Position numbers and translations under genes: made by a program. The notes beneath the pieces were generated by a model. That model was given only the letters and a program-made list of their open reading frames with translations, did no database searches and was not told the DNA's origin. Positions 8,589 to 17,771 of a stretch of DNA of 50,865 bases are shown here, in pieces; the first letter of the stretch is position 1; each line of letters starts with the position of its first letter. The DNA comes from an uncultured Alphaproteobacteria bacterium (GTDB taxonomy: Bacteria; Pseudomonadota; Alphaproteobacteria; HIMB59; GCA-002718135). The stretch spans positions 132,884 to 183,748 of the forward strand of contig CACILT010000002.1 in NCBI GenBank assembly GCA_902587565.1, read 5' to 3'.

Positions 8589-9602
8589 ATGGAAGATAAA
8601 AATAATATAGCGCTATCAGTTAGAGATCTTAAAACTTTTTTTTATACGAATAATCGATGCAACAAAGCAGTTAATGGAGTTTCCTTTGATGTTGAAAAAG
8701 GTAAAACTCTTTGTATCGTTGGTGAAAGTGGTTGTGGCAAAAGTGTAACAGCGGCAACAATTATGCAATTACTTCCAACACTCTCTCGTATTGAAGAGGG
8801 TGAAATTAAATTTCGAAAAGATGATAAAATTATCAATATTGAAAAATTAGAAAAAAATGGAAAAGAAATGAGGGAGATTAGAGGGTCAGATATTGCAATG
8901 ATTTTCCAAGATCCTATGACAGCACTTAATCCTGTGTACACAGTCGGATTTCAAATAAGTGAAAATCTTAAGTATCATACTAATCTCAATAAAAAAGAAA
9001 TAAGGGAAAAGTGTATTTCTCTTCTCAATGACATGGGCATACCACTTCCAGAAAAAAGAGTTGATGAATATCCTCACAGTTATTCTGGTGGGATGAGGCA
9101 AAGAGCAATGATAGCAATGGCTATGGCTTGTAATCCGAAAATATTAATTGCGGATGAGCCAACAACAGCTCTAGATGTTACAATTCAAGCACAAATATTT
9201 GAGCTAATGGATAAATTAAAAAAAGAAAATGATACAGCTATTATACTTATAACTCATGATATGGGAGTTGTAGCAGAGTTAGCTGATAATGTTGCAGTCA
9301 TGTATATGGGAAACATTGTTGAGGCTGGAACAGCAGATGATGTTTTAAGACGACCAACACACCCATATACTAAAGCTCTTTTAGAATCAGTACCTGTACT
9401 TGGAAGAGGGAAAAATCAAGATATTAATCCTATTAAAGGATCAACGCCTGATCCCTATAATAGACCTAAAGGTTGTCAATTTGCTCCAAGGTGCAATTGG
9501 CAAACTGAAAGTTGTGATGTGATGCCAGAAATCACACAAATAAATGAAACTCACCAAGTAAGATGTCACAAGTACGAACAATTTTTTGAGAAATATAAAT
9601 GA
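8589..9602 (+). CDS. ABC transporter ATP-binding protein, DppD/OppD type
   Basis: Walker A is GESGCGKS at 45-52, the ABC signature SGGMRQR at 166-172 and Walker B ILIADEP at 185-191. At the C-terminus there is the oligopeptide-transporter extension with NRPKGCQFAPRC and later cysteines (ESC, VRC), which in this family can bind an Fe-S cluster. Length 337 is typical. It heterodimerises with the following ATPase to power uptake. The next gene overlaps it by 4 nt (ATGA). Confidence 0.94.
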   Translation: MEDKNNIALSVRDLKTFFYTNNRCNKAVNGVSFDVEKGKTLCIVGESGCGKSVTAATIMQLLPTLSRIEEGEIKFRKDDKIINIEKLEKNGKEMREIRGSDIAMIFQDPMTALNPVYTVGFQISENLKYHTNLNKKEIREKCISLLNDMGIPLPEKRVDEYPHSYSGGMRQRAMIAMAMACNPKILIADEPTTALDVTIQAQIFELMDKLKKENDTAIILITHDMGVVAELADNVAVMYMGNIVEAGTADDVLRRPTHPYTKALLESVPVLGRGKNQDINPIKGSTPDPYNRPKGCQFAPRCNWQTESCDVMPEITQINETHQVRCHKYEQFFEKYK

Positions 9603-10606
9603 AAAAAGAGATTCTTAAATTACGCGGTGTAAAAGTACATTTTCCAGTACAAGCAGGTGTTTTTAACCGTGTTGTAGGACATGTTTTGGCTGTTGACGGT
9701 GTGGATTTAGATATTTTTAGAGGGGAAGTTTTAGGTCTAGCTGGAGAAAGTGGTTGTGGAAAGACAACTCTTGGTAAAGCCATCCTAAGATTGGTAGAAC
9801 CTACGGATGGAGAAGTAAAATATATTTCACAAGATGATGATGAGACAGAATTAACATCTTTAGAAAAAAAAGATATGGATCCATTTCGAAAGAAGTTACA
9901 AATAGTCTTTCAGGATCCGCACTCTTCTCTTAATCCTTCATTTACAATTTTTGGCTCTCTTCAAGATCCATTGAAAAAATTTGGTATAAAATCAAAAGAG
10001 GAAAGGAGAAAAATTATTGGTGATCTCCTAGAAGCAGTAAATATGCGCAGAGAATACATGGATAGATATCCTCACGAATTTTCAGGAGGACAAAGACAAA
10101 GAATTGGTATTGTCAGAGCTTTATGTCTTGAACCAGAACTTATAGTTTGTGATGAAGCGGTTAGTGCTCTTGATGTATCAATTCAGGCACAAGTACTAAA
10201 ATTATTAATGCAACTTAAGAAAGAAAAAAATCTAACCTACCTTTTCATTACTCATGACTTGAGTGTTACAGAATATCTATGTGATCGAATTGCTGTTATG
10301 TATCTTGGAAGAATTGTTGAACTTTGTGCTTCTGAAGATCTATATAATAATACTCTTCACCCCTATTCTGAAGCTTTGATTTCAGCTATCCCAGTTGCAG
10401 ATCTTGACAAACAAACAAAAAGAATTGTTTTGGAAGGAGATGTACCAAGTCCAGTTAATCCACCTAAAGGCTGTCCTTTTCATCCTCGATGTCCTAAAGC
10501 AACTGACATTTGTAAAACTGAGGTACCAACATTAAAAAAATATTCAACAAATGGTAATGAACACTATGCATCTTGCCACTTAATTGATTTACCCGAAATT
10601 AGCTAA
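9599..10606 (+). CDS. ABC transporter ATP-binding protein, DppF/OppF type
   Basis: This is the second ATPase of the importer, 335 residues. Walker A is GESGCGKT at 49-56, the signature SGGQRQR at 162-168 and Walker B LIVCDEAVSALD at 181-192. The C-terminal extension carries NPPKGCPFHPRC and two later cysteines. The nanA start follows its stop with no intervening base. That is the strongest local reason to think this Dpp-family importer carries an acylneuraminate rather than a peptide. Haemophilus ducreyi SatABCD is a known Dpp-family sialic acid importer. Confidence 0.94.
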   Translation: MKKEILKLRGVKVHFPVQAGVFNRVVGHVLAVDGVDLDIFRGEVLGLAGESGCGKTTLGKAILRLVEPTDGEVKYISQDDDETELTSLEKKDMDPFRKKLQIVFQDPHSSLNPSFTIFGSLQDPLKKFGIKSKEERRKIIGDLLEAVNMRREYMDRYPHEFSGGQRQRIGIVRALCLEPELIVCDEAVSALDVSIQAQVLKLLMQLKKEKNLTYLFITHDLSVTEYLCDRIAVMYLGRIVELCASEDLYNNTLHPYSEALISAIPVADLDKQTKRIVLEGDVPSPVNPPKGCPFHPRCPKATDICKTEVPTLKKYSTNGNEHYASCHLIDLPEIS

Positions 10607-11536
10607 ATGTCTAAGTATGATCCAAAAGATCTAAATGGTGTTATGCCTGCTATGATCACATCGATTAATAGAGATGAAACTATAAACAAGGACGGTTTAA
10701 GAAAAATAATAAATTATTTAATAGCTGAAAATGTTAATGGCTTATACGTAACTGGTAGTACAGGTGAAACTTTTTTATTGTCACCAGAAGAAAAAAAAGA
10801 AGTGCTTGATATTATTGTTGAAGAAGTAAATGGCAGAGTTCCTGTTATTGCGCATGTTGGATCTATTGGAACTAAAATTACAACTGATCTAGCAAAATAT
10901 GCCACTCATGCTGGAGTCGACGCATTATCAGCATTGCCACCTTTTTATTACAATTTTTCTAATGAAGAGATTTATAATTATTATAGTGACATAGCTCAAT
11001 CCTCACATTTGCCAATTATTATATATAACATTAGTCATGCAAATTTGATGGACATTGATATGTTAAAAAGATTGGCCGCTATAGATAATATTAAAGGAGT
11101 TAAATATACGGCAGCAACTCATTTTAATTTTGAGAAAATAAAAAAAGAAATTGGAGCATATTTTAAAATTTATTCTGGTATGGATGAAATGGCTATCTCT
11201 GGTCTGATATCAGGTGCTGATGGTATGATTGGATCGTTTTATAATTTAATGCCAGAAATGTTTGTAGATATTTTTCAAAATATGAAAAATGGTAATGTTG
11301 TTGAGGCAAAAAAATTACAAGACAAAGTCAATATGATCATTTTGTATGCTTTAAAAAAATCAGGTTATCCATTTATTAAAATGGGATTAAGTTGGATGGG
11401 AATTGATTCAGGGTATGTAAGAAAACCTTTTTCAAGTATTGTCAATACAGAGATAGAAAAAGGAATAAAAGATGATTTAAAAAAATTAATGTCGGAAAAT
11501 GATCTTTCAGAAATAAAATTTTTAAAAGCATTATAA
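10607..11536 (+). CDS. nanA: N-acetylneuraminate lyase
   Basis: This aldolase cleaves N-acetylneuraminate to N-acetylmannosamine and pyruvate. The 309-residue DHDPS-fold protein carries GSTGE at 50-54, the lyase form of the DHDPS GTTGE. Y140 is in IIIYN, and the Schiff-base lysine is K166 in GVKYT, which matches NanA rather than the GIKEA of dihydrodipicolinate synthases. It begins immediately after the importer ATPase stop and is followed by nanE and nanK, so the context agrees. The exact sialic acid variant used is not determined. Confidence 0.92.
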   Translation: MSKYDPKDLNGVMPAMITSINRDETINKDGLRKIINYLIAENVNGLYVTGSTGETFLLSPEEKKEVLDIIVEEVNGRVPVIAHVGSIGTKITTDLAKYATHAGVDALSALPPFYYNFSNEEIYNYYSDIAQSSHLPIIIYNISHANLMDIDMLKRLAAIDNIKGVKYTAATHFNFEKIKKEIGAYFKIYSGMDEMAISGLISGADGMIGSFYNLMPEMFVDIFQNMKNGNVVEAKKLQDKVNMIILYALKKSGYPFIKMGLSWMGIDSGYVRKPFSSIVNTEIEKGIKDDLKKLMSENDLSEIKFLKAL

Positions 11537-11544
11537 TTAACTTT

Positions 11545-12219
11545 GTGAAAAAAAATATTTTAAAAAAATTAAAAAATAAAATCATTGTATCATGTCAGCC
11601 TAATGAGGGTGGGCCTCAAGACAAGACGTCTATTGTTGTTTCAATGGCAGAAGCTGCAATTATAGGAGGTTGTGGTGGTGTGCGAATTGAAGGAGAAAAA
11701 AATATACGAGCAGTTAAAAAAAATATTTCTTTACCAATAATTGGCATAATAAAAAATGACTTAGATAACTATAAAGTTAGAATTACACCTCTCTTAAAGG
11801 ATGTCGATAAAATTATTAATAGTGGTGCAGAGATAATAGCGTATGATGCTACAAATAGGAAAAGGCCTTTTCCAACAAAAGAAATTATTTTAAAAATTAA
11901 AAAAGCAAATCGTTTAGCTATGGCAGATTGCTCTAATCTAGATGATGCTAAAAATGCTATTTTAGAGGGTGCGGATATTATTGGAACAACACTTGCCGGC
12001 TATGTTGGTAAACAAGTGAAAGATATGGATAAACCAAATATAAAATTAGTTAAAGAATTTAAAAAACTTAATTGCTTTGTAATGGCTGAAGGGCGATACA
12101 ACACTCCAGAGCTTGCAAAGCAAGCTATACAAGCAGGAGCAGATGCAGTTACAATTGGAAGTGCTATTACGCGTATTGATAATATTACGAGTTGGTTTGT
12201 AAAAAAAATTAAAAATTAA
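11545..12219 (+). CDS. nanE: N-acetylmannosamine-6-phosphate 2-epimerase
   Basis: This TIM-barrel epimerase converts ManNAc-6-P to GlcNAc-6-P. The family motifs are present: VSCQPNEGGPQDK near the N-terminus, VRIEGEKNIRAVK, GIIKNDL, RITPLLKDVD, ADIIGTTLAGY and a C-terminal phosphate-binding AVTIGSAITR. Length 224 is normal. The start is GTG at 11545, 8 nt after nanA. It sits between the lyase and the kinase, in the expected pathway set. Confidence 0.93.
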   Translation: MKKNILKKLKNKIIVSCQPNEGGPQDKTSIVVSMAEAAIIGGCGGVRIEGEKNIRAVKKNISLPIIGIIKNDLDNYKVRITPLLKDVDKIINSGAEIIAYDATNRKRPFPTKEIILKIKKANRLAMADCSNLDDAKNAILEGADIIGTTLAGYVGKQVKDMDKPNIKLVKEFKKLNCFVMAEGRYNTPELAKQAIQAGADAVTIGSAITRIDNITSWFVKKIKN

Positions 12220-12220
12220 A

Positions 12221-13102
12221 ATGAATAAAAAAATATTTAACAAATCAGGTATCGCAATTGATTTTGGAGCAACTAAGATATCAGTATCTCAAATAATTAA
12301 AGGAAAGTTTAAAAAAACTATCACTGAGCCAACTTCAATAAATAAAATAGCAAATAATTACATTCAACAAATTGAAAAAAATATTAAAAACTTAAATATA
12401 TCTAAATCTAAAAAAATAGGCATTGCTATTACAGGTAGAGTTGACCAATACGGAAATTGGTACCCAGTAAATAAAGAAAATTTAGGAACTTTCAAAATAC
12501 CCCTTAAAAAGCTTATAGAAAAAAAATTTAATACAGCTTCTACAATAATAAATGATGCAACGGCTGCAGCTTTAGGGGAAGCAAATTATGGAAAAGGTTA
12601 TAAATACAAACGTTTGGGATATATTACAATTTCTAGTGGTATAGGAGTTGGTGTAATTTTAAACAATAAACCTCTTCTCTCAGAAAATGGATTAGCAGGA
12701 CATTTAGGATTTACAACTTCAACGTTAGCAAAAACAAAATGTGGGAGTGGTAGAATTGGAACTTTTGAAAGTATCGCTTCTGGTAAAGCAATGAGTAAAA
12801 TTGCTAAACAAAAAGGTCATAAAAATATTAGTGCTAAAGAAATTTTTAAGCTTAGTTTACAAAATAAAAAATGGGCAAAAGAAATAATCGATCTATCAGC
12901 CAAATCTGTCTCAGAATTGTGTGCAAATTTGAAAGCTATATTTGATATAGATATAATTATTCTTGGTGGAAGTATTGGAATGGCACAAGGTTATGTAGAG
13001 ATCGTAAAAAAAAATTTGAAAAAAGAACCTAAATTGTTTCACGTAAAAGTAGTAAAGTCATCTCTTGGAGTAAAGGCAGCAAAAATGGGTGTTTTGCTAT
13101 GA
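12221..13102 (+). CDS. nanK: ROK-family kinase, probable N-acetylmannosamine kinase
   Basis: This 293-residue ROK kinase has an N-terminal phosphate loop, IDFGATKIS. Catalytic INDATAAALGEANYG lies near residues 107-121, and SSGIGVGVIL and DIIILGGSIG follow. Position after nanA and nanE makes ManNAc the likely substrate. The ROK zinc site, normally CxCxxxGCxE, is reduced to CGSGRIGTFE, so only the first of its three cysteines remains. The upstream GH of GHLGF is kept. The protein is probably still an active kinase, since the catalytic Asp is present. Confidence 0.85.
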   Translation: MNKKIFNKSGIAIDFGATKISVSQIIKGKFKKTITEPTSINKIANNYIQQIEKNIKNLNISKSKKIGIAITGRVDQYGNWYPVNKENLGTFKIPLKKLIEKKFNTASTIINDATAAALGEANYGKGYKYKRLGYITISSGIGVGVILNNKPLLSENGLAGHLGFTTSTLAKTKCGSGRIGTFESIASGKAMSKIAKQKGHKNISAKEIFKLSLQNKKWAKEIIDLSAKSVSELCANLKAIFDIDIIILGGSIGMAQGYVEIVKKNLKKEPKLFHVKVVKSSLGVKAAKMGVLL

Positions 13103-13152
13103 ACACAAGAAACTGATTGTGCTTTTAATGAAAATTGCATAGTTTAATTAAA

Positions 13153-14454
13153 ATGGGAAAAGGACAAAAATTATATTCAAAAGCAAAGCAAATTGTTGCT
13201 GGTGGTAATATGCTTTTATCAAAAAGGCCTGAAATGTTTTTACCTGAACATTGGCCTGCTTATTTTACTAAAACAAAAGGTTGTGAAGTATGGGATCTCG
13301 ATGGAAATAAATATATAGATACCTTAATGATGCCAGGAACTAATTCACTTGGCTATAGTCATCCAGAAGTCGATGAAGCTGTCAAAGAAACAGTCGGAAA
13401 TGGTAATATGTCCTCTCTTAATGCTCCGGAAGAAGTTGAACTCACGGAAAGATTAGTTGAGCTGCATCCATGGGCTGATATGGCTAGATTTGCAAGATCA
13501 GGAGGTGAAGCTAATTCAGTCGCTATTCGTCTTTCAAGAGCTGCATCTGGAAGAGATAATGTAGCATTTTGCGGATATCATGGCTGGCATGATTGGTACT
13601 TAGCTTCAAATTTATCTGACTCAAAAGGGTTAGATGGTCACCTGCTACCAGGTTTAGATCCTCATGGTGTACCACAAAATCTCAAAGGAAGTGTATATCC
13701 GTTTGAGTATAATAATTTTGATAAATTAGAAAACTTAGTCAAAACTAAAAATATTGGCGTTATCAAAATGGAAGTTTACCGAAACAAAGAACCAGAAAAT
13801 AATTTTTTGCAACGAGTAAGAAAATTAGCAAATGATAATAATATTGTTTTAGTTTTTGATGAATGTACATCAGGATTTAGAAAAAATTATGGTGGTTTAC
13901 ATATGCTTTATGATGTTGAGCCTGACGTCGCAATGTTTGGAAAAGCTCTTGGAAATGGATATGCTGTAACTGCAGTCCTTGGTAAAAGAGATGTAATGCA
14001 AGCAGCAGAAAAATCTTTTATAAGTAGCACCTTTTGGACTGAACGAATTGGATCTAGTGCTGGTCTTGCGACACTAAAAGTTATGGATAAAGAAAAATCA
14101 TGGGAAAAAATTACAAAAATTGGTGAATACGTAAATAGTGAGTGGATGAAGTTGTCTAAAGAATTTAATCTTCCAATTACTATTAGTGGATTAGCGGCAC
14201 TGACAACATTTTCATTTAAAAGTGAAAATGCATTGGCCTATAAAACATTTATTACTCAAGAAATGCTTAAAAAAGGTTATCTTGCTGCAACTGCAGTCTA
14301 TGTTTGTACTGCACACACAAAAGATATCATTGATGGTTACATTGAAAATATACGCCCTATTTTTCAAACGATAAAAGAGTGTGAGGATGGGAGAAATATT
14401 ATGGATTTATTAGAGGGCCCTATTGCACATAATGGTTTTAAACGATTAAACTAA
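13153..14454 (+). CDS. Class III PLP aminotransferase / glutamate-1-semialdehyde aminomutase-like
   Basis: This is a fold-type I PLP enzyme of 433 residues from ATG at 13153. A TTG six codons upstream (13135) is also open. The PLP lysine is K264 in MFGKALGNGY, and the cofactor aspartate is in FDECTSGFR (D236). YHGWHDW matches the GSA-aminomutase group. It follows nanK by 50 bp, so it probably belongs to the same operon, although no standard sialic acid step needs it. A transaminase acting on an amino sugar or amino acid is possible. Its last 4 nt overlap the convergent next gene. Confidence 0.85.
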   Translation: MGKGQKLYSKAKQIVAGGNMLLSKRPEMFLPEHWPAYFTKTKGCEVWDLDGNKYIDTLMMPGTNSLGYSHPEVDEAVKETVGNGNMSSLNAPEEVELTERLVELHPWADMARFARSGGEANSVAIRLSRAASGRDNVAFCGYHGWHDWYLASNLSDSKGLDGHLLPGLDPHGVPQNLKGSVYPFEYNNFDKLENLVKTKNIGVIKMEVYRNKEPENNFLQRVRKLANDNNIVLVFDECTSGFRKNYGGLHMLYDVEPDVAMFGKALGNGYAVTAVLGKRDVMQAAEKSFISSTFWTERIGSSAGLATLKVMDKEKSWEKITKIGEYVNSEWMKLSKEFNLPITISGLAALTTFSFKSENALAYKTFITQEMLKKGYLAATAVYVCTAHTKDIIDGYIENIRPIFQTIKECEDGRNIMDLLEGPIAHNGFKRLN

Positions 14455-15938
14455 TCTAAAGATATAATTTTATTTCCAATTTTTTTAAAAGGTAATCTTT
14501 TTAAATTACTTGTACAAAGACCTTGGCTATCAATATAAAAACTATGAGATGCAATTGGATCATAAGCATCTTTATGAGACACAGCTGCTTTAATTATTAT
14601 TAATTTTGCATCTCTAGGATTAATACCTTGTGAAGTTAGTTGACCTAAATCCATTGGTGGTGTTTTAATTGATGTTAACAATAAGGTTAATTGATCATTT
14701 TTTAATACAGCTGAAGGGCCCATATTAATTTTTGTTCCCATCATTGAAGCTAAGTGAGATTGTTTATTTTCAAGTTCAAATCTTCCATCAGAAATTCTTT
14801 CTAAATTTGCTTTAATAAAAATAGGTTTGCCATGAAATGCATCAAATTTTGCACCTATATGTAGCTGAACTTCATTATTAATATGAGCTTTATGACAAGC
14901 ATCTGCGGCTTCAGGATCATTAATGATAGCAACGATCCCGGTATGATTAGTTTGTAATAATCGATCTAATAAATCAGTAGCATCTCCTGGTGTTCCTCCA
15001 CCAATATTATCAGCTGGTTCAATTAGTAAAATAGGTTTTTTAATTTCTGTAATATTATCAATCACATTTAGAGCTTCATCCAGAGAATTTTCTTTTGGAT
15101 AACCATCTTTAATTTTTACTTCAAGTATATTGACCAATTTATCTAAGTAATTTTTTGCATCACTAATTTTTCCTCTGGTACAACAATTTATACTAAAACC
15201 ACAATCTGGAATATCGGCGTATGAATATCCTGCCATAACATTAATGCATATGATCTCTGGATCTTTCTGCTCAATTTTTAATGCTTCCTCTAAAATTGTT
15301 TTCATTGGATCATTTGCTGTACCAACACCTGTTGGAGGTAAAATATATTTTGTATCTAGATGTACTTGTTTTGCATTAGGATCTAAAAAAAGGTCATTTA
15401 GAATTGATGCAGCTTTTACAGCTGTTTCTCTGGAATCACTGTGAGGGTTTTTTCTATATGCATAAACACATGTACTATACTTAATCATATTTTCTGAAAC
15501 ATTGGCGTGTAAATCTAAAACAGCAACAATAGGAATAGATATATTTTCTTTTGATAAAAAACTTTGAATATCTCTGAGAAAATCTCCCTCAAAATCATCA
15601 TGGTTAGTGCTTACCATAGCTCCATGTAAAACTAAGAAAATAGCATCTATGTTGTGACAAGAAACTTTTAATTTTTCAAAGAAATTTTTTTTAAAATAGC
15701 TTTCTGATTCTTCATCAACAGTACCTGAAGGTCTGGCTGACATTTGAATTCCTGGAATTATATTCCAATTTTGACCAGAAGCATATTCTATAAAACCATC
15801 TGTTGGAGATCCATTACCAGTGTTTTCATTAATTATTTCTTCATCATGAAAAATAATAAAATCTTTTAAAGTAGTTGGTTCACCTAAAAATGTATGGGTT
15901 TCATGATATATACCTGAGAGAAAAATATTTTTAGACAT
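14451..15938 (-). CDS. M81 family metallopeptidase (MlrC-like)
   Basis: This 495-residue protein resembles MlrC, the microcystin-pathway metallopeptidase family, which is widespread in catabolic clusters where no microcystin is involved. N-terminal HETHTF is at 12-17, LHGAM near 104-108, LDLHAN at 141-146 with D142 and H144 as likely metal ligands, and YRKNPHSD follows. GGGTPGDATDLL marks the C-terminal MlrC domain. It is the last gene of a minus-strand operon and overlaps the preceding lyase gene by 8 nt. The substrate is unknown. Confidence 0.87.
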   Translation of the reverse strand: MSKNIFLSGIYHETHTFLGEPTTLKDFIIFHDEEIINENTGNGSPTDGFIEYASGQNWNIIPGIQMSARPSGTVDEESESYFKKNFFEKLKVSCHNIDAIFLVLHGAMVSTNHDDFEGDFLRDIQSFLSKENISIPIVAVLDLHANVSENMIKYSTCVYAYRKNPHSDSRETAVKAASILNDLFLDPNAKQVHLDTKYILPPTGVGTANDPMKTILEEALKIEQKDPEIICINVMAGYSYADIPDCGFSINCCTRGKISDAKNYLDKLVNILEVKIKDGYPKENSLDEALNVIDNITEIKKPILLIEPADNIGGGTPGDATDLLDRLLQTNHTGIVAIINDPEAADACHKAHINNEVQLHIGAKFDAFHGKPIFIKANLERISDGRFELENKQSHLASMMGTKINMGPSAVLKNDQLTLLLTSIKTPPMDLGQLTSQGINPRDAKLIIIKAAVSHKDAYDPIASHSFYIDSQGLCTSNLKRLPFKKIGNKIISLD

Positions 15939-16848
15939 TTAGTATTTCTTCTAATTCATTATTTGCATGTATTTTTATTTTTTTTACATCTTCTGCAGTT
16001 GCTCCGTCATAAGGCCAGAGAACTTTTTCAGATACTGGTCCCCATCCACCAACAGAAGCAAGTAATTTATCTAAACCAGTGTTTGATAACTTATTAGCAA
16101 AAGGTAAAATATGTTGTTTCATAAAGTTTAGGACTTTTGCTTCTAGTTTTTTTGCTTTTTCATAATCTTTCTCGATTAAATCCCAAATTTTAACAGCGCC
16201 ATTTGGGCTTAAACATGCAACATTGGAATAAGATCCATTTGCTCCTAAAGGTTTTCCATATACAACCGTATGTCCAGGCACAAATACCGAAAAATCATCT
16301 AATAATTCTCTTCTTTGTGAGTACCATTGCTCATCACCGCCTGCACATTTAATTCCTACAAGATTTTGAACAGATTGTTTTAATAATCTAATCTCTTCAA
16401 GAGAAAGCAGGACTTTTGCATGAGGAGGATTGTATAAAATCATATAAATATCCTCAACCACCTCTTGCATACCTAAAATAAAATTCTTTGACTCATTAAA
16501 AGTTGGAGGCCACCAATCTGGTAAGGTAATTTGAAATCCATTTGGTTTTAAACTTACCATTCGCTTTGCTCTTTCTTGGCAAACTCTTGGATTAGTATGA
16601 CTTAAACCAAGTTGAAATTTTTTGTTCTTTTTTAATGCAATTGTTGAAACTATTTCCGATAATTTATCAAATTCTTGTTCTGTTTGATTATGACATTCTG
16701 CAGCGGTACCATTAGTATAGATACCAGCAACTTTGGAGTCACATAAAATATGAATCTGTTCTTCAAATGCAGCCCAGTCAATTTGATTATTATTAATTGG
16801 TAAAAGAATAGTTCCCCAAATTCCATTTGGTTTCTCTAGTGTTTTCAT
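15931..16848 (-). CDS. DHDPS/NAL family pyruvate-dependent lyase
   Basis: This is a second DHDPS-fold enzyme, 305 residues from ATG at 16848, which lies 1 nt after the stop of the upstream gene. A longer frame to 16887 would run inside that gene. Schiff-base lysine K167 is in VGIKCAGG and Y139 in ILYNPP. The usual GTTGE loop is GTAAE at 47-51. These features support an aldolase or dehydratase forming a pyruvate Schiff base, but the substrate is not assignable. It differs clearly from the NanA encoded at 10607. Confidence 0.87.
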   Translation of the reverse strand: MKTLEKPNGIWGTILLPINNNQIDWAAFEEQIHILCDSKVAGIYTNGTAAECHNQTEQEFDKLSEIVSTIALKKNKKFQLGLSHTNPRVCQERAKRMVSLKPNGFQITLPDWWPPTFNESKNFILGMQEVVEDIYMILYNPPHAKVLLSLEEIRLLKQSVQNLVGIKCAGGDEQWYSQRRELLDDFSVFVPGHTVVYGKPLGANGSYSNVACLSPNGAVKIWDLIEKDYEKAKKLEAKVLNFMKQHILPFANKLSNTGLDKLLASVGGWGPVSEKVLWPYDGATAEDVKKIKIHANNELEEILNV

Positions 16849-16849
16849 T

Positions 16850-17770
16850 TTAATGTTTATGTAATTGATCTTCTGCTTGCTTAACAATATCTACGCCCAC
16901 TCTATCGCTCCATCCTTGAATCAATTTCTTAGTTACTGGACCAACATTTCCATCAGCAATTGGCATTCCATTAAACTTTGTTGCAGGCATTATTGAATAT
17001 GGAGTACTAGTAATAAACATTTCATCAGAAGTTGCTAAATCATAAGATTGAATAACAGCTTCAATCACTTCAATGTCTAAAGATCGGGCTATTTCCATTG
17101 TTGAATTTCTTGTAAGCCCCTCCAAACAATTAGCAGTGGTTGGTGTAATTAACTTTCCATCTTTGATCATAAATATATTACCACCTTTATTTTCTGCAAC
17201 ATTTCCATGAATATCAAGAATGACACTTTGCGCATCAGGATCAACTAATTTAGCTTCAATTTCAGCTAACGTGTAAAATAGGCGACTTCTATTTTTAATT
17301 CTAGCATCTAAAGATTGTGAGGGCACCATTCTAGTGGGAGGAGTTACTGCATGACAACCTTTAGTATAAAAAGGAGCCCACAAAATAAGATTCATAGGTT
17401 GAGTATAAATCATAACAGTTGGCTTAGAGACTTGCAAAGCTGGATTACCTCCAGTGATTGAATGTCCTCGAGAAATATTATGCACAAGCCAACAATCCTC
17501 ATTAGCCTTGTAATTATCTTTATTAATTTCTAATAATTTAAGACTAACCTTTTTCATTTCCTTTATTGTCATTTGAGGGTCGATACGTGTTAATTTAAAT
17601 GATTTATATAACCTTTCTAAATGTTCATCTAATTTGAATGGTTTGAAATTAAATGTTCTAGTAGATTCAGTAACTGTATCACCTAAAAGTACAGCGCTAT
17701 CAAATATTGAAATTTTAGCATCTACTTCTGGTACAATCTCACCAGAAATATAAACTTTTCTATTGTTCAT
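16850..17770 (-). CDS. Class IV PLP aminotransferase (BCAT / D-amino acid aminotransferase-like)
   Basis: This 306-residue fold-type IV enzyme begins with the typical ISIFDSAVLLGDTVTESTRTF segment. The PLP lysine is K159 in DARIKNRSRL. NVAENKGGNIF and LEGLTRNS near residues 191-222 are the conserved cofactor-contact regions. It could be a branched-chain, D-amino acid or related aminotransferase; sequence alone does not decide. It lies 1 nt from the PhyH gene upstream and 1 nt from the lyase downstream, so the five minus-strand genes here appear to be one operon. Confidence 0.87.
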   Translation of the reverse strand: MNNRKVYISGEIVPEVDAKISIFDSAVLLGDTVTESTRTFNFKPFKLDEHLERLYKSFKLTRIDPQMTIKEMKKVSLKLLEINKDNYKANEDCWLVHNISRGHSITGGNPALQVSKPTVMIYTQPMNLILWAPFYTKGCHAVTPPTRMVPSQSLDARIKNRSRLFYTLAEIEAKLVDPDAQSVILDIHGNVAENKGGNIFMIKDGKLITPTTANCLEGLTRNSTMEIARSLDIEVIEAVIQSYDLATSDEMFITSTPYSIMPATKFNGMPIADGNVGPVTKKLIQGWSDRVGVDIVKQAEDQLHKH

Positions 17771-17771
17771 T

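Noticed and set aside
16849-16887. Longer start for the DHDPS-family gene at 16887
   Set aside because: It would run inside the upstream aminotransferase gene, while an ATG 1 nt past that gene's stop fits the family N-terminus.
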